From Isoetes taiwanensis (taxonomy: Eukaryota > Streptophyta > Lycopodiopsida > Isoetales > Isoetaceae): DNA of 64,000 nucleotides. Shown here piece after piece: positions 33,105-44,554 of this stretch. The DNA lies in assembly GCA_021234155.1 (NCBI GenBank), contig JAJEKV010000026.1:2916001-2980000 (forward strand). Reading direction: 5' to 3'. The notes under the pieces are model-generated. The model made no database searches, was not told where the DNA came from, and saw nothing but the letters and a program-made list of their open reading frames with translations. A program made the translations under genes and the position numbers. The stretch's first letter is position 1; every line of letters starts with the position of its first letter.

Positions 33105-33936
33105 TTCTCCCCCCCTTAGGACAATGCTGCCCTCAGCATTGCGCTAAGGTGACGAGCCTACTTGATCCTGCAAAACAATACAAGAGCATACAATTAATTT
33201 TAAACGATCAACTTCCTATTAACAAGTTAAACGTCAAAATTTAGGCTATATTTGTACTTATACAAAATTATATAGCCTTAACAAGGTTACTTCTTACAAT
33301 AATTCAAAACATTATTATAAGAGTTATTAGGGTTCATAATCTAAATTATGGTTCTCCCCATCTTCTCGTAATGCGCCCCATCTCGATGCTCCTTCTCACT
33401 TGCCTGCACATGGAGCACATTACGTTAGTCTAATTAATAAAATTGTGGTTTTAGGGGACCACCCCCCTTACCAATACCTTGCACTCGATCATGGCCCTTT
33501 CGGATTTGAGCTTAAGGACCATTTAAGATGATCCCATCATTGCCCATGATCAAGTGCTACCTTGTACTCGGTTACCCGGTGCCGAGTACCCCTAGTGCAT
33601 CATGCCCCAAGGGTTTTAAGCTAGGGAACGTCTCACGATCCCATCATCGCACATGATCACTTTAACCTTCACCATGACCCCCCTACGGCCAGGTGTGCGC
33701 CCCCCACATCGTGGCATAGGGAGCATCCGACCGATGTCCCATCATCGCGCACCATGCCTTTCTTCTCTCTCTCGCATGACCCTAGTGGTCATGCGCACCT
33801 CTTGGTGCATGTTGCCTAGGGAACGCCTTAAAGGCTTATCCCATCATCGCCCACATGTTCCAAGATTCTGGCATATGTATTCCACTAACTAGAATACACC
33901 TGCCAGAGCTAGAGGCTAACTAAGAAGCATACTAAG

Positions 33937-35748
33937 CTAACCTCCTGGCGAGTCGGGGTCGACCAAGTCGGAGACGACTCGCCCATCAAACTCCTTCATA
34001 AACTCTGGGTATTGCTTCTCCAAATCTTGCTTCAATACCCAAGTTGCGTCTTCCACGGGCAAGTGCTTCTACTTGACCAAAAATTGGAGGAACTGGGACC
34101 TCCTAGTCTTCTTGAATGACTTATCAAGAAGTAACTCAGGCACAATTTCCACTTGCTCTTCCGCCATTTCCAACAAAGTTGGAGTATCCAAAACCTCCTC
34201 AGGGTTAGGATTGTGCCTTTTTAATAAACTTACGTGGAAAACCTTGTGAACCTTAAGGTGGGCCGGAAGATCCAACCTGTAGGCTTGGGAACCCACTCTC
34301 TCCAAAATCTTAAACGGACCAGCCCACCTAGGGGCAAGCTTCTTACAACTCCCAATCCGAAGCTTAGCTTGCTTAACCTTGATCTTCAACCACACGCTAT
34401 CGCCTACCTCGAACTCTCTTACGGTCCTGTGCTTGTCGGCCACACTCTTTTGCCGACTTCTTGCTGCTAGGAGGTAACCCCTTACTTCTTCCACCAGCTG
34501 CTGCATATCACCTAGCATCTGCTGTGATACTTCCACCTTTGACACAGGATTGTGCCAAGTATCCGGGGTTAAGCACTGGTACCCATAATTTACCATGAAA
34601 GGAGACATCTGAGATGACTCCTGCTTGGCACTATTGTAGGCGAACTCCACCAAGTGGATGTACTCATCCCACTTGGACTGCTTGTTCCACACAAAGCTTC
34701 GAAGCATATCCTCGATGATGCGATTCGTCCTCTCCGTCTGACCATCTGTTTGGGGATGATATGCCGTGCTCATGGAGAGCTTCGTCTGGATCGTGCTAAA
34801 AAGGTCTTGCCAAAAGGCACTCATAAATTTGGAATCCCTATCTGAAATTATCTCCCGAGGCATGCCATGGAGTCTAAAAATCTCCTTTACAAATAGCTTG
34901 GCAGTATCTAATGCGGTGTCCGTAGTTCTGCAAGGCACAAAATGTGCCATCTTAGATAACTTGTCTACGACAACCATCAATGCATCCTTTCCTCGAAGAG
35001 TTCTAGGGAGTCCGGTGATAAAATCCATACTTATGACCTCCCACTTAGCATTTGGCACCGCCAATGGCTCTAAGGCGCCTGGAATTCGGAGCTGCTCTGC
35101 TTTGGTCTGCTGACACAACTGGCACTCCCGAATATACCTGGCTATCTGTTTCTTCATCCCTGGCCAGAAATAACTACTTCGAATCTTGAAGTAGGTCTTC
35201 ATAAACCCTGCATGCCCTGCTATTGGGCTGTTGTGTGTGTCATGAAGAATTAGCTTCCTTACCCCTGATGATTCGGGCACACACAACTTATGCTTATGAT
35301 ACAACAGGTTGCCTTCCTTCTTATAATGCTTGAAGGCCTCCCGTTCCTTATCTGTTCTAGCCTCTCTAGAAAGGCTTTCCCATACTTCCTTGAAGTCTTC
35401 ATCCAATGGCAGGGTCTCCTCAATCTTCTTACCAAACTCACTCGAAAGAGTGGAGATCGCATTACAATGCGTTCTTGTCTCAAGCGGTCTCCTGGAGAGA
35501 GCATCTGCCACAACATTAAGCTTGCCGGGCTTATATACTATATCAAAATCATACTCCTCAAGGAATTCCATCCACCTCCTTTGCCTTAGGTTGAGGAGTG
35601 GTTGGGTGAAAAGATACTGGAGGCTCTGGTGATCAGTATCTAACTGAAACTTCCTTCCCAGCAAATAGTGCCTCCAAATCCTTAGTGCCCTGACAATGGC
35701 TAGGAGCTCCTGATCATGGGTTGGGTAGCGTTGCTCGGCGTCGTTCAG
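33937..35748 (-). pseudogene. Inner element pol: RNase H end, integrase and chromodomain
   Basis: The frame resumes after a shift near 35,745 with [18 protein letters not shown] (RNase H), then FQLDTDHQSLQYL. The integrase has a zinc-binding region (GHAGFMKTYFK, CQLCQQTK) and the catalytic triad in MDFITGLP, ISDRDSKF and YHPQTDGQTERTN. The C-terminus has LKVHKVFHVSLLKRHNP, then a chromodomain. A TAG at 34,069-34,071 replaces the Trp expected in the LVKW motif; in the same frame KHLPVEDATWVLKQDL continues to a stop at 33,937. Most of pol is intact, so the lesions look few and recent. Confidence 0.88.
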
Positions 35749-38660
35749 TCGTAGGCGACTACCCTTTCTTCTTGCATCAAGACTGCCCCTGTTGCTATCT
35801 TGCTTGCATCCGTGGCCACAAGCTTGTCTTTACTTGGGTCTGGAAGGACGAGCACTGGAGCTGATGTTAAGGCCTCCTTGAGCTTCTCAAAGGAAACTTG
35901 GACTTTCTCTAGCCAATGTGCTCTCCAATCTTTCACCTTAACGCTCTTAGTGAGGTCCGTCAAGGGGGACGCCCACTTAGCAAAGTCCTTCACGAACTTT
36001 CTGTAATATCCCGCTAACCCAAGAAAGCTTCTTACTTCTGCTACATTCCTTGGAGCTGGCCAATCGACTACTGCTTCAATCTTTGCGGGGTCAGTGGAAA
36101 TCCCTTCCGCCGATATTACATGGCCCAAGTACTCCACTCTTTGGGTAGCAAAGTGGCATTTGGAGAGCTTGCCATACAAGCGATGCCGTCTCAACTTTTC
36201 CAACACCCTTCTCAAATGCTGATCATGATCTTCAATGGACTTGCTGTAGACTAGGATGTCGTCGAAGAAAACAATGACAAACTCATCTAGAAATTCCCTG
36301 AAGACGTCGTTCATGAGGCGCATAAAAGTTGCTGGAGCGTTCAACAACCCAAAGGGCATTACTGTGAACTCAAAGTGACCATACCGCGTTCTGAAGGCGG
36401 TCTTATGGATGTCCTCTTCCTTTATTCTTATCTGATGGTATCCTGACCTTAAGTCAATTTTTGAGAATACCCTTGCTCCTTGGAGCTGGTCCATCAAATC
36501 ATCTGCCCTTAGCAATGCATACTTATTCTTTATTGTCTGCTTGTTGAGCTGGCGGTAGTCTATGCACATTCTTAAGCTCCCATCTTTCTTCTTCACAAAG
36601 AGTATAGGTGCTCCAAAAGGAGATACACTTGCTCTAATAAACCCAAGCTCAAGCAATTCCTGGAGCTGCTTCTTGAGTTCTATCAATTCTGGGGTGCTCA
36701 TCCTGTAAGGTGCCTTGCTGGTAGGCTTAGCATCTGGAGCTAATGTGATTTCACATTCTACACCCCTATAAGGTGGTAATTGCCGGATTTCATCCGGGAA
36801 TACATCCTTAAATTCTGAGATGAGCCTTGCTACTGGCCTGGGCAACTGATTCCCCTTTTGATCGCTTCCACCCTGCTTATTGGGCTCAATTGCCACTAAC
36901 CTCAAAATATAATCCACCTTATTTCTTTCTATACTTTTCCTTAGGTGCTTCAAAGAAATACACTGCATGGAAGGAGCTGCCTTCTTACCTTTCACTATGA
37001 ATTTGGTGCCGTCCGGTGCCGTCATGGCGACTTCGTTGCGGTCACAATCAATCATGGCTTTGGCTGGCTTCAAGAATTCCATGCCTACTATAAGGTCATA
37101 CCTTCCAATCTCCATGACTTCTGCTCCCATCGGCCACTTACTTCCACTAAGGTCTATGTCGAATGTGATCCTCCTCCCCTTAGTGTGCCGAATGGCGCCG
37201 TTTGCCATAGCAACTGGCCTTGGCTTAGACTTCAATACCTTATTCTTCATTAGGGCAGCCAGCCTGGGAGAGGCGAAGTTATGAGAGCTACCTGTGTCTA
37301 TGAGGACTACATATGGATTACTATCTATGATCCCATCAGCCGCAATGACTGTTGACTGATCCTCAATATCACCTGACTCAATGTTTGCACATATATGACA
37401 CTCACCATCTATGAAGTCCTGGGCCTCATGCTGGTCGTCGTCTTCATCCGCTTCCGTTGGAGAATCCCAATCCATAAGCTCTGCCAAAGCTGCCTGCATG
37501 ACGAATGGGCAATCATGTGTCCGGTGTCCTGGCTGGAAGCACCTGAAACAAAGCTTCTTCTCGATACACTCCTGTCTCTTCTCTTTCGTCAGACTATCTA
37601 GGATACGCTTCAGTACACTGCCCCCTGATGCATTCTGTGGCTTACGGTCCCCAAAGGTCTTACCCTGAGCCCTTTCATGCTGCCGGCCCCCTGCTGGCGT
37701 AGCTGCTGATTGCTTACTCTGGTATTGCCCTTGGTACTGCCCTGAAGCTTTACCCTTGAAGGCCGACTGTTTCTCTGCTGGAGTTGATGGTGCTTCCTCC
37801 AAGCTTATAGCTTTGTCTTCGGCTTCTGCCACTGACTTTGGGTTGATTGCTCTAACAAGCCTCTTGATATTGCTGTTCAACCCTTCGATGTAGGTGTCAA
37901 CCGCTTGTCTTTCTGATACTCCGGGAACATGGAGCCTGAGCCGCATAAATTCCTCTGTATACTTTGCTACTGACAGTGTACCCTGGTTCAGCCTATAGAA
38001 CTGCTGGATCTGCCTGCTAGTGTGCGATCTTGGCACATAATGCTTGCGGAAAGCTTTGCTGAAGGTCTTGAATCTGCAACTGTTTCTTTTGAGCTTGTTA
38101 GACTTAGCATAGCCTTTCCACCAGATTCTAGCTGCTCCTATCAAGTTTGCTGTAGCAACTTTCCCTATATCTTTGTCCTTCATGCTATAAGAGTTGCCAA
38201 ATTCTTCCATTTCGTCAAGCCATGCTTCTGCCTCCATACCTGACCTATCCTTTCCTGAGAACTGACCCAACTTCCTTGTCTTCCACACATTGCTCATAGC
38301 ACTGTCAACCTTCTTCTGATAGTCATCTGCCTTCCTTGCCCTGGCTCTTACTTGTGGAGTGTCGGACTCACTTTCTGAGCTAGAACTGTCATGACTGTCT
38401 GAAGTGTCTGATGAGCTGGAGCTAGGTGGAGTTGGAGATCTTCTGTTTCTCCTTTTCCTCTTCCTGTCTCTGACATTCCCCTGATTATCTTGCCCTTCCT
38501 GCTGTGGACCCTCCTCGATGCCTTGCTGAGGTAGCGGTGGAGGTGGTGGTGGAGCAGGTGCATATTCTTGGGCATTCATCAATGGGGTGGCCCAGTGGAT
38601 CAGCTGGTGCATCTGGTTCCTCATCTGGACGAGCCTCGCGTTGATTGCTTCCGGCGTCAT
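35745..38660 (-). CDS. Inner element gag-protease-RT polyprotein
   Basis: 971 codons without interruption. Order: gag with an acidic/Arg-Ser hinge (about 60-110) and a capsid-like region ([24 protein letters not shown]); a zinc knuckle [14 protein letters not shown] (CX2CX4HX4C) near residue 375; aspartic protease [12 protein letters not shown] near 450; RT with [42 protein letters not shown] and FFDDILVYS; then the RNase H start [14 protein letters not shown]. The frame ends at a shift in RNase H (AYD, then stop). Upstream of the ATG the frame stays open for some 30 codons, so the true start may be earlier or after a splice near 38,755. The RT and chromodomain place it among chromoviruses. 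Confidence 0.92.
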   Translation of the reverse strand: MTPEAINARLVQMRNQMHQLIHWATPLMNAQEYAPAPPPPPPLPQQGIEEGPQQEGQDNQGNVRDRKRKRRNRRSPTPPSSSSSDTSDSHDSSSSESESDTPQVRARARKADDYQKKVDSAMSNVWKTRKLGQFSGKDRSGMEAEAWLDEMEEFGNSYSMKDKDIGKVATANLIGAARIWWKGYAKSNKLKRNSCRFKTFSKAFRKHYVPRSHTSRQIQQFYRLNQGTLSVAKYTEEFMRLRLHVPGVSERQAVDTYIEGLNSNIKRLVRAINPKSVAEAEDKAISLEEAPSTPAEKQSAFKGKASGQYQGQYQSKQSAATPAGGRQHERAQGKTFGDRKPQNASGGSVLKRILDSLTKEKRQECIEKKLCFRCFQPGHRTHDCPFVMQAALAELMDWDSPTEADEDDDQHEAQDFIDGECHICANIESGDIEDQSTVIAADGIIDSNPYVVLIDTGSSHNFASPRLAALMKNKVLKSKPRPVAMANGAIRHTKGRRITFDIDLSGSKWPMGAEVMEIGRYDLIVGMEFLKPAKAMIDCDRNEVAMTAPDGTKFIVKGKKAAPSMQCISLKHLRKSIERNKVDYILRLVAIEPNKQGGSDQKGNQLPRPVARLISEFKDVFPDEIRQLPPYRGVECEITLAPDAKPTSKAPYRMSTPELIELKKQLQELLELGFIRASVSPFGAPILFVKKKDGSLRMCIDYRQLNKQTIKNKYALLRADDLMDQLQGARVFSKIDLRSGYHQIRIKEEDIHKTAFRTRYGHFEFTVMPFGLLNAPATFMRLMNDVFREFLDEFVIVFFDDILVYSKSIEDHDQHLRRVLEKLRRHRLYGKLSKCHFATQRVEYLGHVISAEGISTDPAKIEAVVDWPAPRNVAEVRSFLGLAGYYRKFVKDFAKWASPLTDLTKSVKVKDWRAHWLEKVQVSFEKLKEALTSAPVLVLPDPSKDKLVATDASKIATGAVLMQEERVVAYD

Positions 38661-39608
38661 ATCGTCGTTGTTGTCATCCTGATCACGTCCGAATAGGTTC
38701 CTGGGTATCCACTGATGTTGACGGCCGTGGCCTTGAAGACCTGAGCCGGAGTTCCTTGCTGCAAGGATTGATCATCAATACTTGTTATTTGGGTTACACA
38801 TTAATCATTCCTTCTTACAATTGATGTTAGGCATAAAAGAAATTATATGAAAATTCCATTTACAAGTCAAGATCATGGTAAGACATTAATTAGCATTTCA
38901 AAATACATTTCATAAGTTACATGATAATAACGAAAAGAGTTACAATACACTTGATTAATTAATAAAACAAGTCTTCCATCAACGATGTCGCTTGAAGAAG
39001 TTCTTCATTTTCTTGAATGTTGTGCCCTTCCCCATGTTCTGCAGATTCGCCGCCGATCCTCCCCCTCCAATGCTCTTGCCAATTGTGGTGCCTTGGTTAC
39101 GGCGCTGTTGCCGCCACTATCGACAAGTCGCATCCCCGAGGTGGCCCCTTGGCGGTCGAGGGCATGAAGGGCTACTGAGATCTTTGAAGAGAATTACATG
39201 GTCCATCCCGAAATCTATCCCGGGCGTGGTGTCCAAAGCCCGAAAGTGCTATGAGGAGCCCGCGGTTCTTCACCCCTTGGGCTGAACTCCTTGTGGAAGA
39301 CTATCATCCGTCCCCGGCTAAGGGCCTAAGATAGTACCTGAGTGATTTACCCCCGTGGCTGGCCGTGGCTCGATTCTTCCTTTGAGCCGCCTCGCCCGAA
39401 CACATCTATTGCGGTCGGATCTTCGTGGGTCTCTCCACATAGTTGTTGCGTTCTCCAAATTGATGCTTTGCTTTGGATGATTCGCATGCATGCTCTGGAG
39501 CGCACCGGTCGGCGGAGCTTGGGCCTCTTCCCTGGTTTGTACAACCTCGCTTTGGATTTCTTGAAACTCTTCTTACGGGATGATGGGTTCTGCTGGCGAA
39601 ACATGTAC

Positions 39609-40500
39609 CTAATGCTTGATATGCCCGGATGTCCGACATAGTTTCCCACGCATAGGAGTGTCGCTTCGGCTACCTCCCCCGTGGAATCTCTTGGTAGGAG
39701 TAGTCGATGAAGTCACTACCCCCTGCTCTTGTGCCATAAGGCTTAGGAGCTCATCGATCCTGAGGCCCTCCTCTTGGCAATAGGGAAGGTTAAGGATGTC
39801 GGTGGCGAATATGTACTCCTCGCCGTCATTGATCACTGGGGTGAGGGCCGTGATGCCTACTGGGGGTTCGAAGTCCCGCCTTAGTGCTTCCTGTTGTTGA
39901 GCTAGGCGCCTCTCCATCCTTCTTGCCTCCCTTATCTCCCAACTTGGGTTCTCTTCCTCCTCCTCTTCGTAATCCTGCTCAATCTGCAACATGGGTGCTT
40001 GTGATGTGGAGCCGTAACGCTCGTATGCCGTAGTCTCGATCTCATGGATGCTTATCCGGCTGCCGCCTCCGAAAGTGTCGAGAGGTGCTAAATCCAAAGG
40101 TTGAATTGACGGCTCCCCCAGTTGGTTAACTGCCCTGTACTGCATGAATAAGGCTAAAGCTGCTTGGTTTGAGACATACCTATGCCTATGATTTTACACG
40201 TCATGTAGTCGGGCATGTTTCTGGTTCTATCCCAGAGCCTATTCTTGCCCCTGGATCCCCCACCTATGGCTTGGGTAATAGTGTCTAAGGAAACCCATTT
40301 CCCTCCCCTAGGTGGCAAGCTAACTTCCCCGGGTAGAATGTGCGATCATATTGGCAAATGATGTCGGTGTAGTAAGGAGTTCTAGTTAAGGTGGCATGAA
40401 GATCAAAGAGGTGATCAAAGACATGAAAGGCTTGCTCAGCAGGGAATTCACGGATGTGATTAGAATCATTGTACCATCTAACAAAGCTTGATGGTGCCAT
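39609..40500 (-). CDS. Inner element leader protein of unknown function, possibly spliced
   Basis: A first frame starts at the ATG at 40,500 (MAPSSFVRWYNDSNHIREF, then TPYYTDIICQYDRTFYPGK). A second frame holds GGKWVSLDTITQAIGGG and NMPDYMTCKIIG; it is followed by GTATGT and, about 50 bp on, TTCATGCAG, so a short intron is possible. A third block, 40,145-39,609 (178 codons), is acidic (QDYEEEEEENPSWEIREA). Extra leader ORFs of this general kind occur in some plant gypsy elements, but I cannot assign a family. It lies between the H3-like gene and gag on the same strand. Confidence 0.45.
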
Positions 40501-41282
40501 TGAGCAGAGGTGGCTATGAAAAATGGCTGATGGAAATAAACAAAGGCCTAGGAAATCGCCAAAGGGCTGAGAGCAGTTCTGATGGGGAGAAAATGACAAA
40601 TGAGGACCCTTTTTATAGACTAGGGGTGCCTCGGGTTCCGTGCACAAGGGTTCTTGATGAGAGAAGACCTCAAATCTATGGCCATGGGTGTCCAAATGAA
40701 CTACCATGAAGTGCAATTCTAAGCAACGCAAAGCAAGAAACACTACATGGCAGTTTGTTGGGTCAAAATTGGTCAACTTTGGGCAAAATTGGGCGAAATC
40801 GGATGGCGTCGCGAGAATTAGCTCTGCGTCGGGGCGCAGACGCGTTTGTCGCGACGCGACCCGGTTTCGGGTCAATTTAATTTCTATGAGGGTTTTTTGG
40901 GAGTTTAGACATACTAACATGACTTTTCAGCATGCTTTTAACCTAACTAGCAACTTTTCTTACTTGAATTGGGCATGTATTGGCATCAAAATGCCGAAAT
41001 CGGATGGCGTCGCGAGAAATGGCCCTGCGTCAAGGGCGCAGACGCGTTTTTCGCGATGCGACCCGGTTTCGCCAGTTTGGCCAATTTTTTTACTAATTAA
41101 GCTAGGGTTTCTAACTAATTAATTTTTTTCTTTCGACATTCCAATTCCAATGGTCAAAACTAAGGTAAAATTGAGCTACTTAAACATATTTTTATACAAA
41201 ATTGAAGTTACTTTTCAACAAAATTTTATATTCATAGGAGGAAAAACTTAACAAGTACATTAATTTACACAACATTTCATCC

Positions 41283-42343
41283 TCAAGGCCGTTCCTTGCG
41301 GATGCGACGCGCCAAGTGTATGTCCTTGGGCATCAAGGTCACCCTCTTCGCGTGGATCGCACAGAGGTTCCCTTCTTCGAACAGTTGGGTGAGCTCGGCC
41401 TCAGCGGCCACCTGCAGCACCGAAGTTGTGGCGGCGTCACCACCAGATGGGTGGCGAACTCTGCATCACCTCCCGCATGAGCCGCTCGAACGGCTTCTTC
41501 CTAATCAGGAGATTAGTGCACTGTTGAAAGTGTCTAATCTCCCGGAAATTTATACCGGGAGTGTATCGAATGGAGGCCGTGATGGACCTTCTTAGGCTTC
41601 TCGATGTGGTGGCGGCCGGCTTGGGCCGATGCGTTGGGCGTTTTCTGCGGCGGTACCAATCATTATACCTCGTCCACCGACGGAGGTATTCCTGGTATGC
41701 TTTGACGGCGTCCCCGAGCAGTAGCTCCTCATAATGGCGAAGCGCCCGCCTTCTGCTTCTTGATCACCTTAGGTGGGTTAGGGCCCTGCCCTAAAGGTGG
41801 TTTTGGGTCAGCACCCTCCTCCTGCTCCTCTTCCTCTTCAACCTCCTCTTCTACCTCCTCCCGCCGGGGTTCTTCAATAACGACGGTCGTGCGCGGCCGG
41901 TCGTTCCTTCTCTTGGTGCGCCTCTCCTGCTCCCTCAGCTCCCGCTCTCTCTCTCTCTTCTTCCTTGCGGCCCTCTCCTCAGGCCACTCCCCAACCTTCT
42001 CCTTGCCCTTTTTCTTGGGCACTGAAGGGCCCGCTTCCTGGGTCTGGTGCTGAGGCTGCTCTTCGACCCGCTCTTCCACCTGTTCTTCTACCTCGGTGTC
42101 CGAAGGCCCGAAGTGACGGGACTCTCCGGTTCTCTGGGTGCCTGCTGATGAAGAGCTACTGCTAGGTGCGTCCTCCTCAGCGTCGTGATAGGTGGCGTCG
42201 CTGCTGCTGGAGGGAAACTCCTCGTCGCCTGGCTTCGGCCGAAGGTGCTCGGGGACCTTCTTGACGTGCCGCCCTGCTGCCTGCGCCATGGAGAGGGTGG
42301 GCCTAGCGCCAGGTTTCCTGTAGGTTTGCTTGGTTCTTGCCAT
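41283..42343 (-). pseudogene. Histone H3-like protein gene captured by the inner chromovirus
   Basis: Starts at the ATG at 42,343, 580 bp from the PBS. The N-terminus MARTKQTYRKPGARP copies the H3 tail ARTKQTARK with A7 changed to Tyr and S10 to Pro; Lys4 and Lys9 are kept. A long linker follows, Ser/Glu rich and then Arg/Lys/Glu rich (to about residue 200). Next comes an Arg-rich helix-like stretch (HYEELLLGDAVKAYQEYL), and finally an H3 fold: [49 protein letters not shown] and [16 protein letters not shown], ending RRIRKERP at 41,283. Loop 1 has canonical H3 length, unlike typical CENH3. Total about 353 residues against 136 for H3. The frame is broken near 41,750 and around 41,440-41,470. 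Its position between PBS and gag, on the gag strand, argues for capture by the element. Confidence 0.85.
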
Positions 42344-42924
42344 ACTTAACGGTAGGGAAAACAGATGACGTAAGGCTGATCAAGAGAGATAGGGTGGAGG
42401 AAAGGTTTGGAGGGAAAATGAGGTGGCAAGACTATTTAAAAGGAAGGGTCCCTGGGAATATTCTCCTATCATTAATAGGCCTACTTATTAGCCCCCTCTT
42501 ATTAATTACTCTATAGTACCCTTAATCTTAATATATGGTTAATCTTAATACATATACTAAAAATTCGTATTATACCTTTCAAATTTCAAATTTCCTAATG
42601 GTTTGAAGTGTTAATTATAGATTCGCGCCATTTTTCACCCGGGTCTCAGATTGGCATGATTCTTTGACCCATTTTAGGTGAAATTTGATGCAGATGCATA
42701 ATTTTCACTCCAAATTTACTAGAAGGTAATTTTGACTCCTTTATTCCTTCGTCTAACACTTAACCTCATTCCTGACCCACTACCCAGGAGAAAACATTTT
42801 CCCCTGTTTTCGCGGTTCAATGGTGGAAATGTTTATTTCACACCCCTATAGGCCTGTTAGACTACTTTCCTGGTTATGGTCAGTGCTAGTTCTTGGTCAA
42901 CCAAGAACATCGCTCTGATACCAT
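42344..42924 (-). other. Inner element 5' leader and primer-binding site
   Basis: Directly inside the LTR, one base away, the minus strand reads TGGTATCAGAGC (42,923-42,912), the initiator tRNA-Met PBS used by many plant LTR elements. The rest of the leader to the H3-like ATG is AT-rich without an ORF. Confidence 0.9.
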
Positions 42925-44549
42925 TGTGACGTTCCCTGCTGAATATACGGCCGGCCCCGGCCAGATTTCGGCAGAAATCCCCGTCCGGCTCGACAACCGC
43001 CTGAGGCCCTCCGCCTATCCCGCACTGGAAGCTCCGTAGTGCGGGAAGGGGACACGAAGGTGTCTTGCGCGCCCTTCCCCTATGGGCTCCTATCACAGCG
43101 GAAGCATAAACACGTCAGAACTAGCAATACAATACAATATGCTACCTCGAAGGGTAGCTCAATCGCATATCCATAGATGCAAAGAACATAATCATATGCC
43201 ATAAAACACGAGAGGTCCTACCCGGGATCCGACGACCTTGGAAGTCGATTTGGATAGGCCTCAAGATAGAGCGACCCAATCATAACAATGGCGGGGGCTG
43301 GCATAAGACAATGGCTAGGGTTGACCACTCCATCCGCCCCTCCCGTGCATACTTTGCGATGGGCTAGATCAAGCCGCTGTGGCATGACTCTAACCTTCCT
43401 GATCGCAATCCCATGGCATCACCCATCGGGACTACTCGGGTTGCATCTCCCCGTCCGGACGAGGTAGGAAGGGTTGCATCTCCCCTTCCCCGGTCTAGAG
43501 GCTCCACGGGCTGAGAGAATCGCGGTCGGCACCCGATTAGTGCCAGTGAACCTCCCCTCAACAAGAGCCAAGCCGACACTTGCAACTCTTGAGAGGCGGG
43601 CGACACCATTGCCCGTGAGGTGTGGGACCCATGCTCGGCCCACACGAAGTGACCGACCATAAGCCTAGCCCACTGTGGGACCCCCCGAAGCCCCCACTCG
43701 GCAGGGATCCACCCTCCATCTTGCCTCTAGCCCCGTTGTGTGGTGCTGAGTCACATCGTAGCTCCCATAGCCCGGCGGGTTCCTATGCACAGGCCGCATT
43801 TATAATAGGAACTAAGGGATCTACACTAGGAGCATACTACATATGGGCCTAGGTCTCTACCCCCCTTCCAAACACAAGAGGAACAACATGATCAACCATC
43901 ATCACATAATCATCATGAACAATATCATATGAACATCTTAACCTAATCATACATATCTAACTAACAGTTAGGGTTCCTTGATTAGGGTTCAAGATGTTCA
44001 ACAAAGGATCTAGGGTGGCTCTACTCTAGACACAAAATACTAACCCATCTGGAGGACTAACTTCCAGATGAACTAACATGAACTCTACCCAACCTACCTC
44101 CTCCAGAAGCGCTTCCTCCCATCCCTGGCGTCTCCATGCTCCTTGACGAGGTTCGAAGACTTGCTCCCTCAACGATCATACACACCTTCCAGGGGCTGCT
44201 GCTCCAGGCTGGGCTATGACGAACGGTGCTCGAAACGGGGTTTCGGGCACTTAGATGAGAGTTCAGGTGCTAGGTCAGGGAAAGAGGTTTTAGGGTTAGG
44301 GTTAGAGCTAATATAGATGTGGGTCCACATAGGATGCCATGTGGCACCACTAGGGTTAGGCCGTGTGGCGGCTGCCCCAATAGGATAAGGCCATGTGGAA
44401 ATGGGTCTAGGTTATCTAAGTTAAGTAATTAACTTAGATGTGCACCCCTTGCCACTTTCTAAGGCATACAAGGCTACCTAGGTAGACTTGTATGGTGACG
44501 GGTCCAGGAATATACGTATTTATAGCGTATATTCCCCTGGAACGTCACA
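42925..44549 (-). repeat. LTR of inner element (5' LTR in its own orientation)
   Basis: 1,625 bp. It pairs with 31,463-33,104. It lacks a short TATCCTA-containing segment present in the other copy near 32,957. Confidence 0.92.
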
Positions 44550-44554
44550 ACTGG

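Larger units (their letters stand above)
31463..44549 (-). mobile_element. Inner Ty3/gypsy chromovirus carrying a histone H3-like gene
   Basis: LTRs at 31,463-33,104 and 42,925-44,549 start TGTGACGTTCC and end GGAACGTCACA, with ACTGG on both sides (31,458-31,462 and 44,550-44,554). On the minus strand the PBS is TGGTATCAGAGC (42,923-42,912), complementary to initiator tRNA-Met, and the polypurine tract is AAGGGGGGGGAGAA beside 33,105. Minus-strand order: H3-like gene, two further leader ORFs, gag-protease-RT, RNase H-integrase, chromodomain. The leader between PBS and gag is about 4.2 kb, unusually long. Pol has one frameshift and one late nonsense codon. Confidence 0.92.

Noticed and set aside
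34234-38575. Plus-strand ORFs opposite the inner gag-pol
   Set aside because: Antisense shadows of the 971- and 531-codon minus-strand frames.
41283-42343. H3-like gene as a CENH3
   Set aside because: Loop 1 aligns with canonical H3 without extra residues, and the tail copies H3 rather than a CENH3 tail.
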